Notes: generated by a model not told the origin, from the sequence alone. 28,821 bases of DNA from Sperchopsis tessellata (GCA_033557685.1 JAWQRN010000511.1:1-28821), one strand, 5' to 3'. Counted from the stretch's first letter, positions 1 to 12,208 are shown. Numbers and translations are program-made.

Positions 1-25
1 TATATATATATATATATATATATAT
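1..25. repeat. (TA)n microsatellite at the window edge
   Basis: The window opens with at least 12 TA dinucleotides, and the array probably continues to the left. Confidence 0.95.
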
Positions 26-3000
26 TTTTCTGTGAGGTTTCATTTCATATTAATTTTTGTTATGATTAAGAGTTAAATCACGTTTTTAATAGGTTTAATA
101 ATTTCATGTTTTGCGTCTATTAATTTATTGATGCACGAGATACCATAGTTGTTAAGTTCAAACAAAAAAAACAAATGTAAATCCGGACATTCTTGTAATT
201 AATACATGATTTGAGTCTGGTATTTTCCATACACAAATTAAAATCTTACAAAGTCTGCCCTATATTAGGTATTGCAAAATTACACTTGCTACTACTTTTA
301 AAAGTAATGAACTAAATTTTTGCTGGTTTTGATGAAGTGGATCTTTAGCATTTCCTTAAAAATGATCTAGATGATATATAATAGGTACTCTTAAGTCATT
401 GCTCAAGCTTTAGTTTCGAGCTCATAGTATATATTTCATGTACTTGTAGAGCAATATTAGCATGGCAAATATCATCATAAGTTACACAACTGCTTATTTT
501 CTTCTACCTAGCTTAATCTAAATAGTACGTCTTTATATAAGATCAGATAATGTTATAAAAATAAATATATAATTATGAGACTTTAAATGTGCATTGAATT
601 AACCACTTAGTATAATACATTACGATATATATTATCAATAGGTAACTAGCTAAGCGGCGCAGATGCCAGGCTTACAAAGAAATACACGTATTTGATTGTA
701 TAACTAATTTGATATCTTCTTGAATAAAAGATTTTACTTAGTTATCGTAGTTTATTTAACTTTATATTACCATACTTTTTATCAGGAATTTGAAAACGTC
801 ATCCAAATTCTATTTTTTCGTGCTGTCAACCCCATTATTTCCTATAATAGTTTGTATGTTACGTTAGTATATGCTATGTGCGTTACTTGTGACATTTGTC
901 GCAAACATACCAATTTTTGTAAAATATGTCGTTTCTTAGAGATTTTACATGAAATGGTAAACTGTATTAAAATTATGCGGTTTGGTTGTAGTTTAGTCAT
1001 AACTGTAATTTACACTACTAGATCGTTTATAATGTTCAATCGCTCATTTTATATAGCAGTAAAGTTCCCCTTCGGGAAACTGGCTATGTTTTCGGAGCTC
1101 ACGCACGAATTCCCGCAGGAAACGACCACTCACTATTACTTTGTATTCGCCGAAAGAGGAGAAGAAACTTTTATTACGGCGTCCTCACAATCACCAGCGG
1201 TAATTACATTTTCAATTGGAATCCAGCGGCAGAAGCTTCGATCGCAGTCATTTCCCATCAAACGGCCAGTGGAAGCGTCGCTAATGTTTTCGCATGGGCC
1301 TAAACTCTGTTTGCCCTCCATTTTTCATTAAACCGTTGAAAATATTGCCGGACTACAAATTTGAACGCCATCACGATGGGTTATTTTCGCATAAACGTCT
1401 CTGGAAAATAATAAAAAAAGAATTATGGTTTTAATTTAGATATGGCTTCACCGACCAAACCACCATACAATATAATTAGTTTTATTTTTATGTTCTCGCG
1501 CTGCAGTCGACCCATCCCGGAAGACCATCACTATGATCCAGGATGGGAAACTGCTTTAATTCCTTCTGAATTATAATATTCAGATAGAAAATTATGTGCT
1601 ATGTTTTTTTCAAAACACGCTCGACTCTATAAATCTCCTGTAATTCCACGCTAAGCTCCCGGAACGTGGGGATTATCGAATTTTACAATAACATTTGCAT
1701 GTCCGGCAGGACAAATTGAATTGCAGTGGTACAACAATTTAATGACAGGACAATGCGTTTTTTAACGTCGACATTAAGAAGATTACATTTTTATTGGTTA
1801 GTAGGGCTTAACCCTTTTTGTATTAATTACTCAATTTTGGGGCCGAGGGTATTTCATCTAAAACCCACACAACATGGAGTTTACTGTTTATTTAATTTAC
1901 TTTATGTTTGTACGGAAATGTTTGTATAATTTTATTACCCTGGTTGTATATTTTTTAATTTATTATATTTAGATGATCAGCTTTGGAGTTAGAAGCGTCA
2001 TTCTCTTTGGCAAGTTCGCTGTGCGTCCTTCCTTGAATGAATCGTAAGAATCAAAACAAAATACTAAGCATAATAGTCGTACTACCGATTTAAGTATTTA
2101 GGAATTTCTTTCGCATCTTAGGTCGTTATTCAAGAAAATTAAATCAAGACTGTCCATGTTATTTGGAACATATGTTATGTGAAGCATATTCTTCAAAATA
2201 TTAGAAATAGTTTAAAGTTGCTGACCTATATGCACATATGGTGGAGGCATAATTGTTTACAGAAACATCTGTTACATTATTTTAATTTATTATTATTTAT
2301 TTATTTTTCTTATAAGCAATTTTTAAAACATGAAATTCAATTTTAAGCTCTTACTTTTAACAATCTTTTATAGTCTATTATTTGCAATTAACATAATAAA
2401 CTTTTATCAAAAATAGCATACTAAATACATTTAGTGAATGAATAAGACATACATTTTATTTTCCTTTTCTTCAAAGCAGAGATTGCCTTAAGTAAAATGC
2501 CTGTACTGAAAACTTCCAGTCTTAGGCTATTTCACAGATAATATATTGATAGAAGCCAAAATACCAATTATATACAAAAAATACAACAGTAAAAAAGAAT
2601 GTTATCCCAAAAAAATACATTTGAATAAATTAACACGAAATATCATTAATAATAATTGTATTTGCCAAAACTGCATTATCCTTAAAAATGAACTGCTTCA
2701 GATAAATTACAAAACGCTAAGTACTACAAATATGAGCCGTGTTGTTAAGTTCTTAAAGAAAACTTAAATAAATCTCTGATAATGTGTGGTTCTGACCTAC
2801 GCCAAATATAACTCCTGTCTAGTTCAAGTAATGTACCTATGACTTTTTTAAAAATCACATTCTGGTGATCAATGTAGCAACCAACAGTTTACATAACTGA
2901 CACATATTCAAAACTTCAGTATATTCAAACTATTATGTTGAGTACAGCCTCAGTTTGTTAAAACAAATGTCTTCAGTGCAACTTCCTGAACCTCTTCGAA

Positions 3001-4272
3001 GTTATTTATTATGTTATTATATGTAAAACCCCAACATATTAAATCGTAACACCATGTTGAAGTCTACTTCTTGGATATGCTTGTGCCAAATTTATTTATG
3101 TGGATAGTTCTAAATAATTGTAACCTCTGCTGGTTTAAGATTAGATCTTACTGAACATTATGTCCATTTCACAAATTCTAGATTGTAAAACATGGTTGTT
3201 AATAATAATATTTAAATATTAATATACTGTTCGCGTAATACAACCATAAACTAGCAAAGAACTACCTCTGTACTTTGATACTACTAGTTAAAGATACTTA
3301 CGTTTATATTTTTTACCTTCTATTCAAGGAACATTAACTCTTCCTTTATACCCTAAAACTTAGAACACTGGTTAATTTATTTTCTTATTTTCGTGTCAAA
3401 ACAAAGGCGCTTAGACAGCGATATACTTTTTGCGAACGCAATTAAATCTACAGCCATTTTCTTGTTAGTAAACCTTGAAAATCGTAAATATTTTTGAATT
3501 ATCAACGGAGAGGAGTTTTCATAACTTTCTTTGCATCTACAACGGACTCCAATGTTCTCGTCTTGTATCAATACTCTAAAATCTATCGACAAAAAATAAC
3601 CTTTAGAGGGAACCCATCTTACTTATACCAATCGTTTTTTCGCAAAACTAGTTGTATACAAAATTATTTTTTGAATTAATACCATTTTCTAAAATAATGA
3701 AGTCAAATGAGTATGAAAAATATCGTACATTAGAACACAACTTTAACATTTTCATGTTTCTATAGTTATTTTGGAGACAAAAACTACTTGCAATTTTTAA
3801 CTTCACCAGTCATAAAATTAGCCTAATAAAAATTAGACATTGCTAAAGTAGTACAGAAATTAATATAGGAAAGACTGACTTCGCTTTTAAACACCAATAA
3901 CATACATTGTGGAAGACAATATAGCTATTAATATGAAATGTTATTTTACAGAGTTCACGTAATTCTCGCCCGTTCAAATTATGTCATAAAAATTTATAAG
4001 TAGGCATAACTGAGTTGTTTGTTATTATGCCTGAGAATTCCCACAGACAAAATAATCGTGCATTTAATATGTGATAAAATATCAACTATGCATGGCCATG
4101 TTTTAACTCTATGTAATTATGTATTATGTTATCAAACTACGTACAGTTCTTTTGCAAAAACTGCAAGATTACCACACATATTGTTTACAAGTAGAGCATT
4201 TTTGTGCCACATATATGTATAGTATTATGTATCCTTGTTCCATTTACTAATCTTCAGTAATGTTTGTTACAG
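26..4272 (+). other. Intron (or 5' part) of the bru3-like gene upstream of the first visible exon
   Basis: This 4.2-kb stretch precedes the exon at 4273 and shows no recognisable exon. The only structured parts are a GC-elevated patch at about 1060-1400 with overlapping open frames on both strands, and an imperfect hairpin at 1503-1554. The rest is AT-rich sequence with short incidental open frames. Confidence 0.6.
1503..1554. repeat. Imperfect hairpin of about 15 bp in the 5' intron
   Basis: GCAGT (1503-1507) pairs with ACTGC (1550-1554). After a small internal loop, CCCATCCCGG (1511-1520) pairs with CCAGGATGGG (1538-1547) with one mismatch, which becomes G-U if the minus strand is transcribed. 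The loop is about 17 nt. This is shorter than a typical pre-miRNA stem. Confidence 0.45.
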
Positions 4273-4416
4273 GGAGCCTCTTCCAGCTTAGTAGTAAAAT
4301 TTGCAGACACTGAAAAAGAACGCCAACTTAGACGCATGCAGCAGATGGCCGGAAACATGAGTCTTCTCAACCCCTTCGTGTTCAACCAGTTTGGAGCTTA
4401 TGGAGCTTACGCACAG
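4273..4416 (+). CDS. bru3: CELF/Bruno RNA-binding protein, bru3-like, exon covering the end of RRM2 and start of the linker (partial gene)
   Basis: This exon encodes 48 residues beginning GASSSLVVKFADTEKERQLR, the signature of the RRM2 C-terminal strand and following helix in CELF/Bruno proteins. It continues into an N/M/F/A-rich linker ending FGAYGAYAQ. The family binds GU/UGU-rich RNA, regulates alternative splicing in the nucleus and represses or destabilises mRNAs in the cytoplasm. The exon follows a pyrimidine-rich tract ending TTGTTACAG and ends at donor GTTAGT; it is 144 nt, phase 0 at both ends. In frame with six downstream exons it gives a 288-residue C-terminal half. RRM1 and most of RRM2 must lie upstream of the window. 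The choice of bru3 over arrest/bru2 rests on recalled similarity of the linker and C-terminus; the family call is much firmer than the paralogue. Confidence 0.93.
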
Positions 4417-6307
4417 GTTAGTAAATCTTGGAGCAACTTGAACGGAATGTTGTGCTCCCGGTCTTTTTCCCACTCAAGACTCTAGAAGAGGCGATTATAT
4501 TTGCTCCACCTTACCAGTTTCTTACCTGTAACACCGATTATATGTAAGGTCTTACTTATTACAGCGCGTGTATAAATTTATGAGGATTACTAAAAGGAAA
4601 GAATACGCTGTAATATTTCAATACGCCCGATCTGTTCTTTTAAATGTAAGACTAGCCTTTTAGATATTCTAACTTATTGAGGATACAGTAAATTTCATGC
4701 TATGTCGACAGAGAAATGTTTTTAAATTTTGAGGAAAAAACACTTAAGAAACGATACAAGTAGTTTCCTACCGGTTACGTATGTTACTAATAATAAGTGA
4801 TTGGGGAGTATAGGTATTTCAAGTGCGAATTTATCAAAGATATAACCTATAAAAATTATTCTAAACTGTCTACAATGATTAAACTTCTCGTCAACTGATA
4901 AACACAACATCGTTCCAGTTTCATTTAACCCGAGCCCTCTGATTATCACTTATGCCACTAAATGTCAAGAGCAACACAATGGAAAAGGCCCTTATGAAGT
5001 AGATCAGGAGACCCAGTTGACGTCAACTAGCTCATATGCTAATTTATCCTACCAACAGCAACATAACCGGGTGGGTTGCATTCAAGTTATCGTAAATTTA
5101 ATCGAAAATAATACATTTATCGAGTGCTATTAAACACACTCCTGCATAGCTTGTACTTAAATCTGACAGATAGATCTCACTCCACAACGGTTCAACATGA
5201 AATCAACCAATCCATTAAATTCCTAGTTTCATGAACAAAACATATTTGGGCAGTCAGAAAAAATCGGCAGTGTAGTATCCAATAACATATAATTGAAACT
5301 AGATTAATTAGTAGTTTGAGTGTGTTAAATTGGTTCACAATTCTTAGAAGCAGCTTAGAAAACGGGATACTTTTCGGTAGGCCTTAGAAGTGATAATTAT
5401 ATATTTTAACAGTTTTACGGAGATGTGCTCGAACTGTTTAATAACCAATAATAATAAGTTATATTACTTACGTAATTTGTATATCAGTCCGTATTAACAT
5501 TGTTTTTGCTGCAAATATATCGACTAATAACGGTGAGAGGAGCAAAATACTTTATATATAGCAAACATTTCTTAATAATTAGAATTAGAACATTTATACA
5601 GCTAGATATTGAGGCACTATTTGGAAATATAGATATAGGGCAGCAAAATGATCACTTATGTCTAACGTATATAAACATAAAGTACAAATAAGAATTATGT
5701 GCTTCCTTGGACGCACATGAATGTATTATTTTGAAATTTGATTAAATCAAATCTCGAGCAAAGCGTCCAAGTCAATATATTATATACAGAAATCAAATAT
5801 GCATCCATGTTTATTTGATTTAAGTATTTAATATTGATTAAATTAAATTTCAAAATAATACAATCAAGTACAAATGTAATTTCTAAATAACATTTAAAAT
5901 ATAATATCGATAATTTACTTTATAAGTAACAAATTTCACTAGTGAAATAATGCAAATCACTATCGTCTGCACCTGTTCGCGAAGCTAGCATCAATGATCA
6001 AATATGTAACACCAACTTAAGTAAATTTATTTAGTGCGATTTTCAGTAGATACTTCTACTATCTAAAGAAAACATTAGAATGATCGTTTTTTCCCAAATG
6101 ATCATATTGCCCCGTTTTTTCCTACTAATGGATAATCCCCGCAAATAGCGTTAATCGGCAACACGCAGTCGTCGGGCTGCATGTACACCATTTATGAAAA
6201 ATTGTTTTTAAATGTAGTATATTATATTTATCTCACTTATATTCACATGCACACATATTGTTCATTAACTGTTAATAATTTTTGTTGTTTTTTCTTTCGT
6301 TTTGCAG
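4417..6307 (+). other. Intron of the bru3-like gene
   Basis: This 1.9-kb intron starts GTTAGT and ends TTTTGCAG. It is AT-rich and contains the inverted-repeat cluster at 5706-5871 and a 16-bp perfect palindrome, ATTTCACTAGTGAAAT, at 5933-5948. No further exon was seen. Confidence 0.85.
5706..5871. repeat. Nested inverted repeats, possible small MITE remnant
   Basis: The 17-mer at 5723-5739 (GTATTATTTTGAAATTT) has a perfect inverted copy at 5845-5861, with partial matching outside the arms. Inside is a 17-nt palindrome at 5736-5752 (ATTTGATT-A-AATCAAAT). CTTGGACGC at 5706-5714 is inverted at 5763-5771. The roughly 140-bp spacing between arms and lack of coding potential fit a degraded MITE or cruciform-forming DNA. 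No target-site duplication is clear. Confidence 0.5.
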
Positions 6308-6437
6308 CAGCAAGCAGCTTTAATGGCAGCTGCGACTGCACAGGGCACTTACATTAATCCAATGGCCGCTTTGGCTACACAAATACCACATGCTACACTT
6401 AACGGCATGGCGAATTCTGTTGTTCCACCCACATCAG
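6308..6437 (+). CDS. bru3: bru3-like CELF gene, linker exon (Q/A/M-rich)
   Basis: The exon encodes 43 residues starting QQAALMAAATAQGTYINPMA and ending NSVVPPTS, plus one base of a split Gly codon. This is the low-complexity divergent domain between RRM2 and RRM3 of CELF proteins, and this version is typical of insect Bru3. The acceptor follows a T-rich tract (TTTTCTTTCGTTTTGCAG) and the donor is GTGAGT. The acceptor is a tandem CAGCAG, so use of the second AG at 6310 would remove one Gln without changing frame. The exon starts in phase 0 and ends in phase 1. It joins the preceding exon as AYAQ-QQAA. Confidence 0.93.
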
Positions 6438-8576
6438 GTGAGTTGTTGGTGAAACCCTACTCAAAGAATAACAGCCACTAATTACTTTGCTCTTTTGCAA
6501 GTAGCAGTCACAATGTGTGAGCACTGTGCACTGCCTTTTAATGGTCTTTGCTTAAAATAATTATCGTTGGGTAATGCACACTACGTACACAGCACCTTCA
6601 TTTTATTAAATGCCTCTTTATTTTTTGTCAGAGTATACTTTGAATCTGTTTCTGAACCTATAGTGTTTTCAAAAATAAATAAACTAAAATTATGTGTAAA
6701 ATGTGTATTGTATTTTTTAAGATAGCAACACTTAAAATATATTTATATGATAGTTTATAAACTTGACGGAATTTTGCCTTTTTTCAAAACGGAAAAAACC
6801 AATATTTTTAAAGGTTAATAATATATGTCATAATCAGATTATTCTTTAACTTTCAAGCACATTAATTAAACAAAATTTTGGGTTATATTTCTCATAAGAA
6901 TCTGCGAATTTATTACGAAATTACTAAAGTTGGAAATTAGGCAAGAGGTTAATTTTAGGATTAATCTCATTCATACTACTTCATGAGAAAATACTTTCTG
7001 CCTTAGGTAAAAACCTTACAAATCATCTATATTATCTGAACTAAATGGCAATGAAATCCCAAGTAATTTATTAAGCATTCTACAGTAATAATGGAGATTT
7101 AGATCTGACATATCTGGAGAATCCTGAAATAAAAAATACCTTTACTCTCGTATTTTGACAACTGTATATTATATAAGCTATAAAAACTGATTTGAAAGGA
7201 TAAATCCTACTTTAGCATAGAGTAAAGATTTCAGTTTAAGTACATTGTGAAATAAAAACCTTTAAATTTTGCCTCAATACCATGAAAATTTATATCTTGT
7301 TTTATCTTATAATTCTTACCGTTTACGTCAGTCGGTAAATCCTGCCCTACCAATTCAGTTTTTATAGAGTATATGTTTGGTTTGGAAGAAAAGAAAGAAC
7401 CTTTCAAAATATGCATTAAAACTAGCAACTAAGACAATAGTACTTTTATAAACTCTGCTCTTAGCCAACATGTATGTATATTATTATCCAAAGTAGATGC
7501 CATGGCATATAATAAATCTTAATTGTTAATTGCAAATTTACTTTGATTTTCAAAGTTATGGCCATATACATTTTCATCTAAGTGCAAAATTAATTAAAAT
7601 ATATGTAGGTATATAACAAAATGTATACATGCCTTTATAATGTTGCTATCTTGAATACAATTTGTATTATAAGTATATTTATTTTATGACACTATTAAAT
7701 ATTGTTGCCAAACAAGTTTTTAGTTTAAATTTGTGTGCTAAGATCATTTGGTATATCAAATAAATCACTAAACATAATTTTCTTTTTTTTTAATATTCGA
7801 AATAAATTTTAGTTTTTAGAAAGCTTATCTAACGTAATAATATCAAATATCTTAGAAAAATAACAAAACCTTTAACCTTCATTTAAAAGTTTTGTGAGTG
7901 AATGATTAAAAAATTAATTCTTTTCGAACACAAGGAAAGTAGAAACTTGCAGTCCAACTTACAAATGTGTGGTATCTATGAATATCAATTTCTGTATTGG
8001 AAAAGTTACCATACCATAAGCTTCCAGCATTTTTCCATTCAACCTTTATGAGAAACAGGGAATAATATGCTATTATTTTGAAAAATAAGTATTGTAATTC
8101 TTGCAAATATCTAAAGTATGTCTTCTACCTTGAAGATAGTGTAGTTATAAATAATTTCTTGGTAGTTATACATAATCAATAACAGAACTTATGACACCAG
8201 GATCATTGTTTTAGATCAAAACATTGCCAATAAACTATTTCACTTAAAAGCAAACGCTTTTAATCAAGTTTTATTACACATTTCTTTACATGGTGGTACT
8301 TTACAACCACCTCTTTCCTAAATCTCTGTAGATATCCATGTCAAGCTTAAATATCCCATTAGTGTAGTTTTAGTATCTAACCATAGCTTGCAAGTCATGT
8401 ACATAGTTAATTGATTAATTGTTTGGCATTCGAATCCATCCATCTGGAAGTAGGAGTTGCTTCATGGTACGTATGGTAAAAAATATTTTATGATTGAGTA
8501 CGAAGGTCTCTACATGGGATGATCTTACTGAGAAATAAATAGTACCATATCATACTAACATGCCATTAGTTAATTC

Positions 8577-8595
8577 ATATATATATATATATATA
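8577..8595. repeat. (AT)n microsatellite
   Basis: Nine AT dinucleotides in an intron. Confidence 0.9.
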
Positions 8596-9055
8596 GCCAC
8601 TATCTACATCTCTTTATATATAAAATCTAACACCTAAACTCTTGCTTTTGAAATTTTTATATAGAATTTAACCCTCGTCATATTCTAATCTTCATCTAGA
8701 CTTTCTAGCCTTGGAGTATCATAAAGCTATGAATACAGATTTTAAATGTCTCAGTTTTTGTCTATTTACTTAGTTACATTACAATAAATTTTAGGATGTG
8801 AAAAATCCAATATCATATTTTTGTGCTTTCTATTCTAATTTACAAAATTATATTTTCTAAATCGTAGAGAACATCTACTTTATTTATTTATCTTTCCAAT
8901 GAAAATATTATTTTGCTTGCCTTCCAAAACAAATAGTCCTTGAAGAAATCTAATATGATCATTTGCTCACAGACATTAAAAATAACGCAAGATGAAATAT
9001 TCAGCTGTTTAAAAACTAAGAACCATTCAACAATTTCAGAAAACTTTTAAGGCAA

Positions 9056-9252
9056 AAAATTTAGTAAATGTGGTTGAAATTTTACTTCCAACATAATATC
9101 AAAAACTTTGGTTGGAAAAAAATTCACTAAAATAGTCTTCCTTCATTCGTATTTAGATTTCTTCCAAGTCAACCTCGCAGACGTTAGCGACGAGCACGGA
9201 GAACGGTTCCACCAAGACATAACAATTATGGAGAACCGTTATAAAGGTAAGT
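9056..9252 (+). pseudogene. Decayed fragment of an arthropod repeat-associated protein (SDEHGERFHQDI family)
   Basis: From about 9129 one frame reads IVFLHSYLDFFQVNLAD, then VSDEHGERFHQDITIMENRY and KGK before TGA at 9250-9252. Upstream, a different frame reads NLVNVVEILLPT, a stop, then YQKLWLEKN, so there is at least one stop and one frameshift. From memory, the pattern LHSHLDFFPENLG-VSDEHGERFHQDI-MEKRYQGKW recurs in many copies in hemipteran and other arthropod genomes as a repeat-associated protein of unknown biochemical role, probably carried by a mobile element. The piece lies sense-oriented inside a bru3 intron and is not expected to be functional. The family name and transposon identity are unknown to me. 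Confidence 0.6.
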
Positions 9253-10913
9253 GAAACCTGAATACATTATGGGCAGCACCATGGCAAGCCAGGGTATTTT
9301 GTCCCAGGCTCCTAGTTTTAAGAAAGGCGCAAATAATATGAAGATCACTTTGGGGTGAATTAATATAAACTTAATTGAAAAATTAATACATTTGATATTT
9401 TAAAAGTGTATGATATGGACATTTTAAACTTACATTGGAGCCGAAGCCTATAAAAACCATTTTCAAAAGTGCTTATTTACATTACCAAAATTTCTTAAGG
9501 ATCAATAGACAAAAATGTTATCCCAGGTAAAATATTAAATATATGTTAAATCAGTGATATTCAAGTAATAAGCACCCTTGCTTTGAATATTTATTAAAGT
9601 AGGGAGCTATAAAATACTAGCCTACTATAAAAGTGCTTCCCAAACTCTTTCTTTATTAATATATAAAATGTTCAGTGAAATGTAACTAATCTTAACTAAA
9701 AATTATGTGTATTGTGAAAAGATGTCTACAGTAAAACTGGGTTACTCCCAAAAATAAACCATTGATGTATAATAATCCATACACTTATCTTGTACCAAAA
9801 TTATAAATTTTACAAATATGATTAGTTGAGTTTTAGCCCAATCATAACTTTAAAGTTATAGCTTCGAAATAAACATGTACCCTAAAGATTTTACTCATTT
9901 TAATACTTGGATGCTTCACTACGAAAAATCCCAGTGCCCAAGTGAATGTGGTTGTGTTAACATATTCACTCAACTGCAAATTATGGAAGTTCTGTCTTAA
10001 AGGGGTGAAGCACCTTAGTTTACTGGTATCAATAAAAATTAAATGAAGAATATCGAATCATAGTAGTGCAATTTATAACTTAAAACATCTACAACCGTAT
10101 AGTCATGTTTTTATTTTAACTAGGAGCAATTAAATTGCGTTTGATGCCTGTGTAATAATGACATACATACAGCCAATCCCACCTTCATTTTGGACTAGCC
10201 AGCTTTGAATCTCTTCTCATATCTATACAACTCATTGCAATTATATCATTCAAAGTTGTAGCGTTTTGATGGTTAATTTTAAAATAATGTTTTCCACATC
10301 TGACCCCATGTAGATGAAGTAAAGAGTTATCAAATTTGACAACCACAACTAAGTGACAAATAAGATAACAATTTAAAAATGTATCATTATTTTGATTCAT
10401 TTATCACAGATGATAGAATTTCTCTTATCTCGCAATATCTTCTAATGACTAATCATCCAAATATGTAGAGGCTCAGGTTAAAAATCGAGATACTGAACAT
10501 TGAATCAATATATTCGGCAGATTCTGTTAACCCCCATTATAGAATTAATGGTAAATCTATAAAAACCCACCTGCCTCTAATACTTGCCATTTCCCGCTTT
10601 AATCACATTTAATTTTATATTTCGAATTCATATAAAATTCTTTAGAAAATACCTAGAATACCTATAGAAATCACTTCCCATGCACACCAATTTGTAGATA
10701 GTAAGATATGCCATTCTAATTTAAATATTTGTAGACTCTACAAAATACATATACAAATGAGTAGAATCTGCAAATACTAACAAAACGTAGCTCTTTTATT
10801 ACTATTCCTTCAAATGATCTCAGCACATTCAGAATTTTTAAATATACTAGTAGTTAGTAGAAGTAAACTTTTAGTTCGAACACCATAATGTCTCAAAGTA
10901 GTTTCTCCCTTAG

Positions 10914-11066
10914 GTGCAGGATCAGGTCAACCTGTAAATGGTGCCATCCCTAGTCTGCCTTCCCCCACGATGCCAACGTTTAACATGGCCGCACAAACAC
11001 CAAACGGACAACCTGGTGGCACAGAGGCTGTCTATACAAACGGAATTCCACAAACGTACCCAGCTC
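10914..11066 (+). CDS. bru3: bru3-like CELF gene, linker exon (G/P/T/N-rich)
   Basis: This 153-nt exon is symmetric (phase 1-1) and encodes about 51 residues, starting GAGSGQPVNGAIPSLPSP and ending IPQTYPA. It is part of the disordered CELF linker. The acceptor follows TTTCTCCCTTAG and the donor is GTGAGT. The first two bases complete a Gly codon with the previous exon. Being symmetric and a multiple of three, it could be skipped without a frameshift. Reading past the donor soon reaches stops, which supports this exon end. Confidence 0.9.
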
Positions 11067-12133
11067 GTGAGTATTTAAATTCTCTCTTTGTGGCAGATTG
11101 TTCTTTATTTAAATACATACATCAAATCAATCAAATAAAAATTATAATAAACTACACACGCATATATAAATACACTGTATCAATACTGCTGAATTTGCAG
11201 ATGATAATATAGTTTAGTATATTATTTCTTAGGCAATCCATTACCTGCAGTGATAGATTCTGATGACGTATTTATTAACTTATCTTCAATCATAAATATG
11301 AGCAGAACTGAGAATGGTGCCATCAGGAATAGAACACCCAATCTCAAGATAATGAAGCACTCTACCACTGAGCATCAATTTTATAGTCTATACTACTATT
11401 TTTAAGATAGCGTATAAACCATAGATCTTCATAAAACTAAACTCTCGTTCAATCCTACTATATTTCCTCAATTTGAAAATTCATTATGGTATTCCAACAT
11501 AGGTTTAAAACTGATTTGCTAGTTCTCTAGAGTTTTCAGTGCTGTATGACTATTTTGAAAAATAACTGATTATCCTATCCTATGGCAACAGTAAAATTCA
11601 GACAAAACACAAAACAGCTTTCAATGTAGTATTATTTCCATTTTTAAGGTAGATGTAGATATGTCTAAAGATATTATTATCTTTGATCATTTCATATTCG
11701 ATAGTACAAAATTACGGAGTGATTAAAGTCTATTCTAAAAAATTATACTTTTGAAAGTAATTAAAATATTTCGGTATGAATTCCTGGATGAAACAATATA
11801 TCCTTAATTCAATTATTATAGCTCCGTAAACACTTTCACCCATTTATTTTCTTTGTTAACTCCAAGTATTATTTTTTTAAATGTGACTTAACTTTACAAG
11901 AGACCTTGCAATTAGCGTTATATTTTTATTTAAAACCTAAGAATTTACTGTAAGATATTAGTTAAATGATATTTTAAATGAATGAGAAGTTACATACTTC
12001 CGCTGATCATCACTTTAAAAAATATTACAAATTATATATAATAAAGAACAGTCTGCCAAATAAAACCCTGTTATTTACGTGAAAAAGCACTGAGCTCACT
12101 GAAATGTAGATGCCCTTCATCTGTCCATTCCAG
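11067..12133 (+). other. Intron of the bru3-like gene
   Basis: This 1.1-kb intron is AT-rich. Its only recognisable element is the decayed tRNA-like sequence on the minus strand at 11315-11376. Confidence 0.85.
11315..11376 (-). mobile_element. Degenerate tRNA-like / SINE-head remnant
   Basis: Read on the minus strand, GATGCTCAGTGGTAGAG resembles a tRNA D-arm / A box. It is followed at tRNA-like spacing by TGTTCTATTCC, which matches 9 of 11 positions of the B box GGTTCGANTCC, then ATGGCACC. The 5' acceptor strand that would pair with GGCACC is missing. It therefore looks like a decayed tRNA-derived SINE head or tRNA pseudogene rather than a working tRNA gene. Confidence 0.4.
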
Positions 12134-12208
12134 CGCAAGGGCTCCCCAACGGTGAAGCAGCGCTACAACATGCAGCATATCCAGGGATGCAACCGTATCC
12201 TGGAGTCG
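12134..12208 (+). CDS. bru3: bru3-like CELF gene, small 75-nt linker exon, likely cassette
   Basis: This exon encodes PQGLPNGEAALQHAAYPG followed by MQPYPGV. The acceptor is CCATTCCAG and the donor GTGAGT. It is 75 nt long and phase 1-1, so skipping preserves the reading frame. The first 170 nt of the downstream intron are very rich in TGT (about 18 copies), the class of site CELF proteins bind. That makes this a strong candidate for a regulated, possibly self-regulated, cassette exon. The reading frame is fixed by the flanking exons: C from the upstream exon plus CG gives Pro. Confidence 0.88.

Larger units (their letters stand above)
6438..10913 (+). other. Large intron of the bru3-like gene
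   Basis: This 4.5-kb intron starts GTGAGT and ends CTCCCTTAG. It is mostly AT-rich unique-looking DNA. It contains an (AT)n microsatellite at 8577-8595 and the decayed repeat-protein fragment around 9056-9252. No conserved alternative exon is recognisable. Confidence 0.8.
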
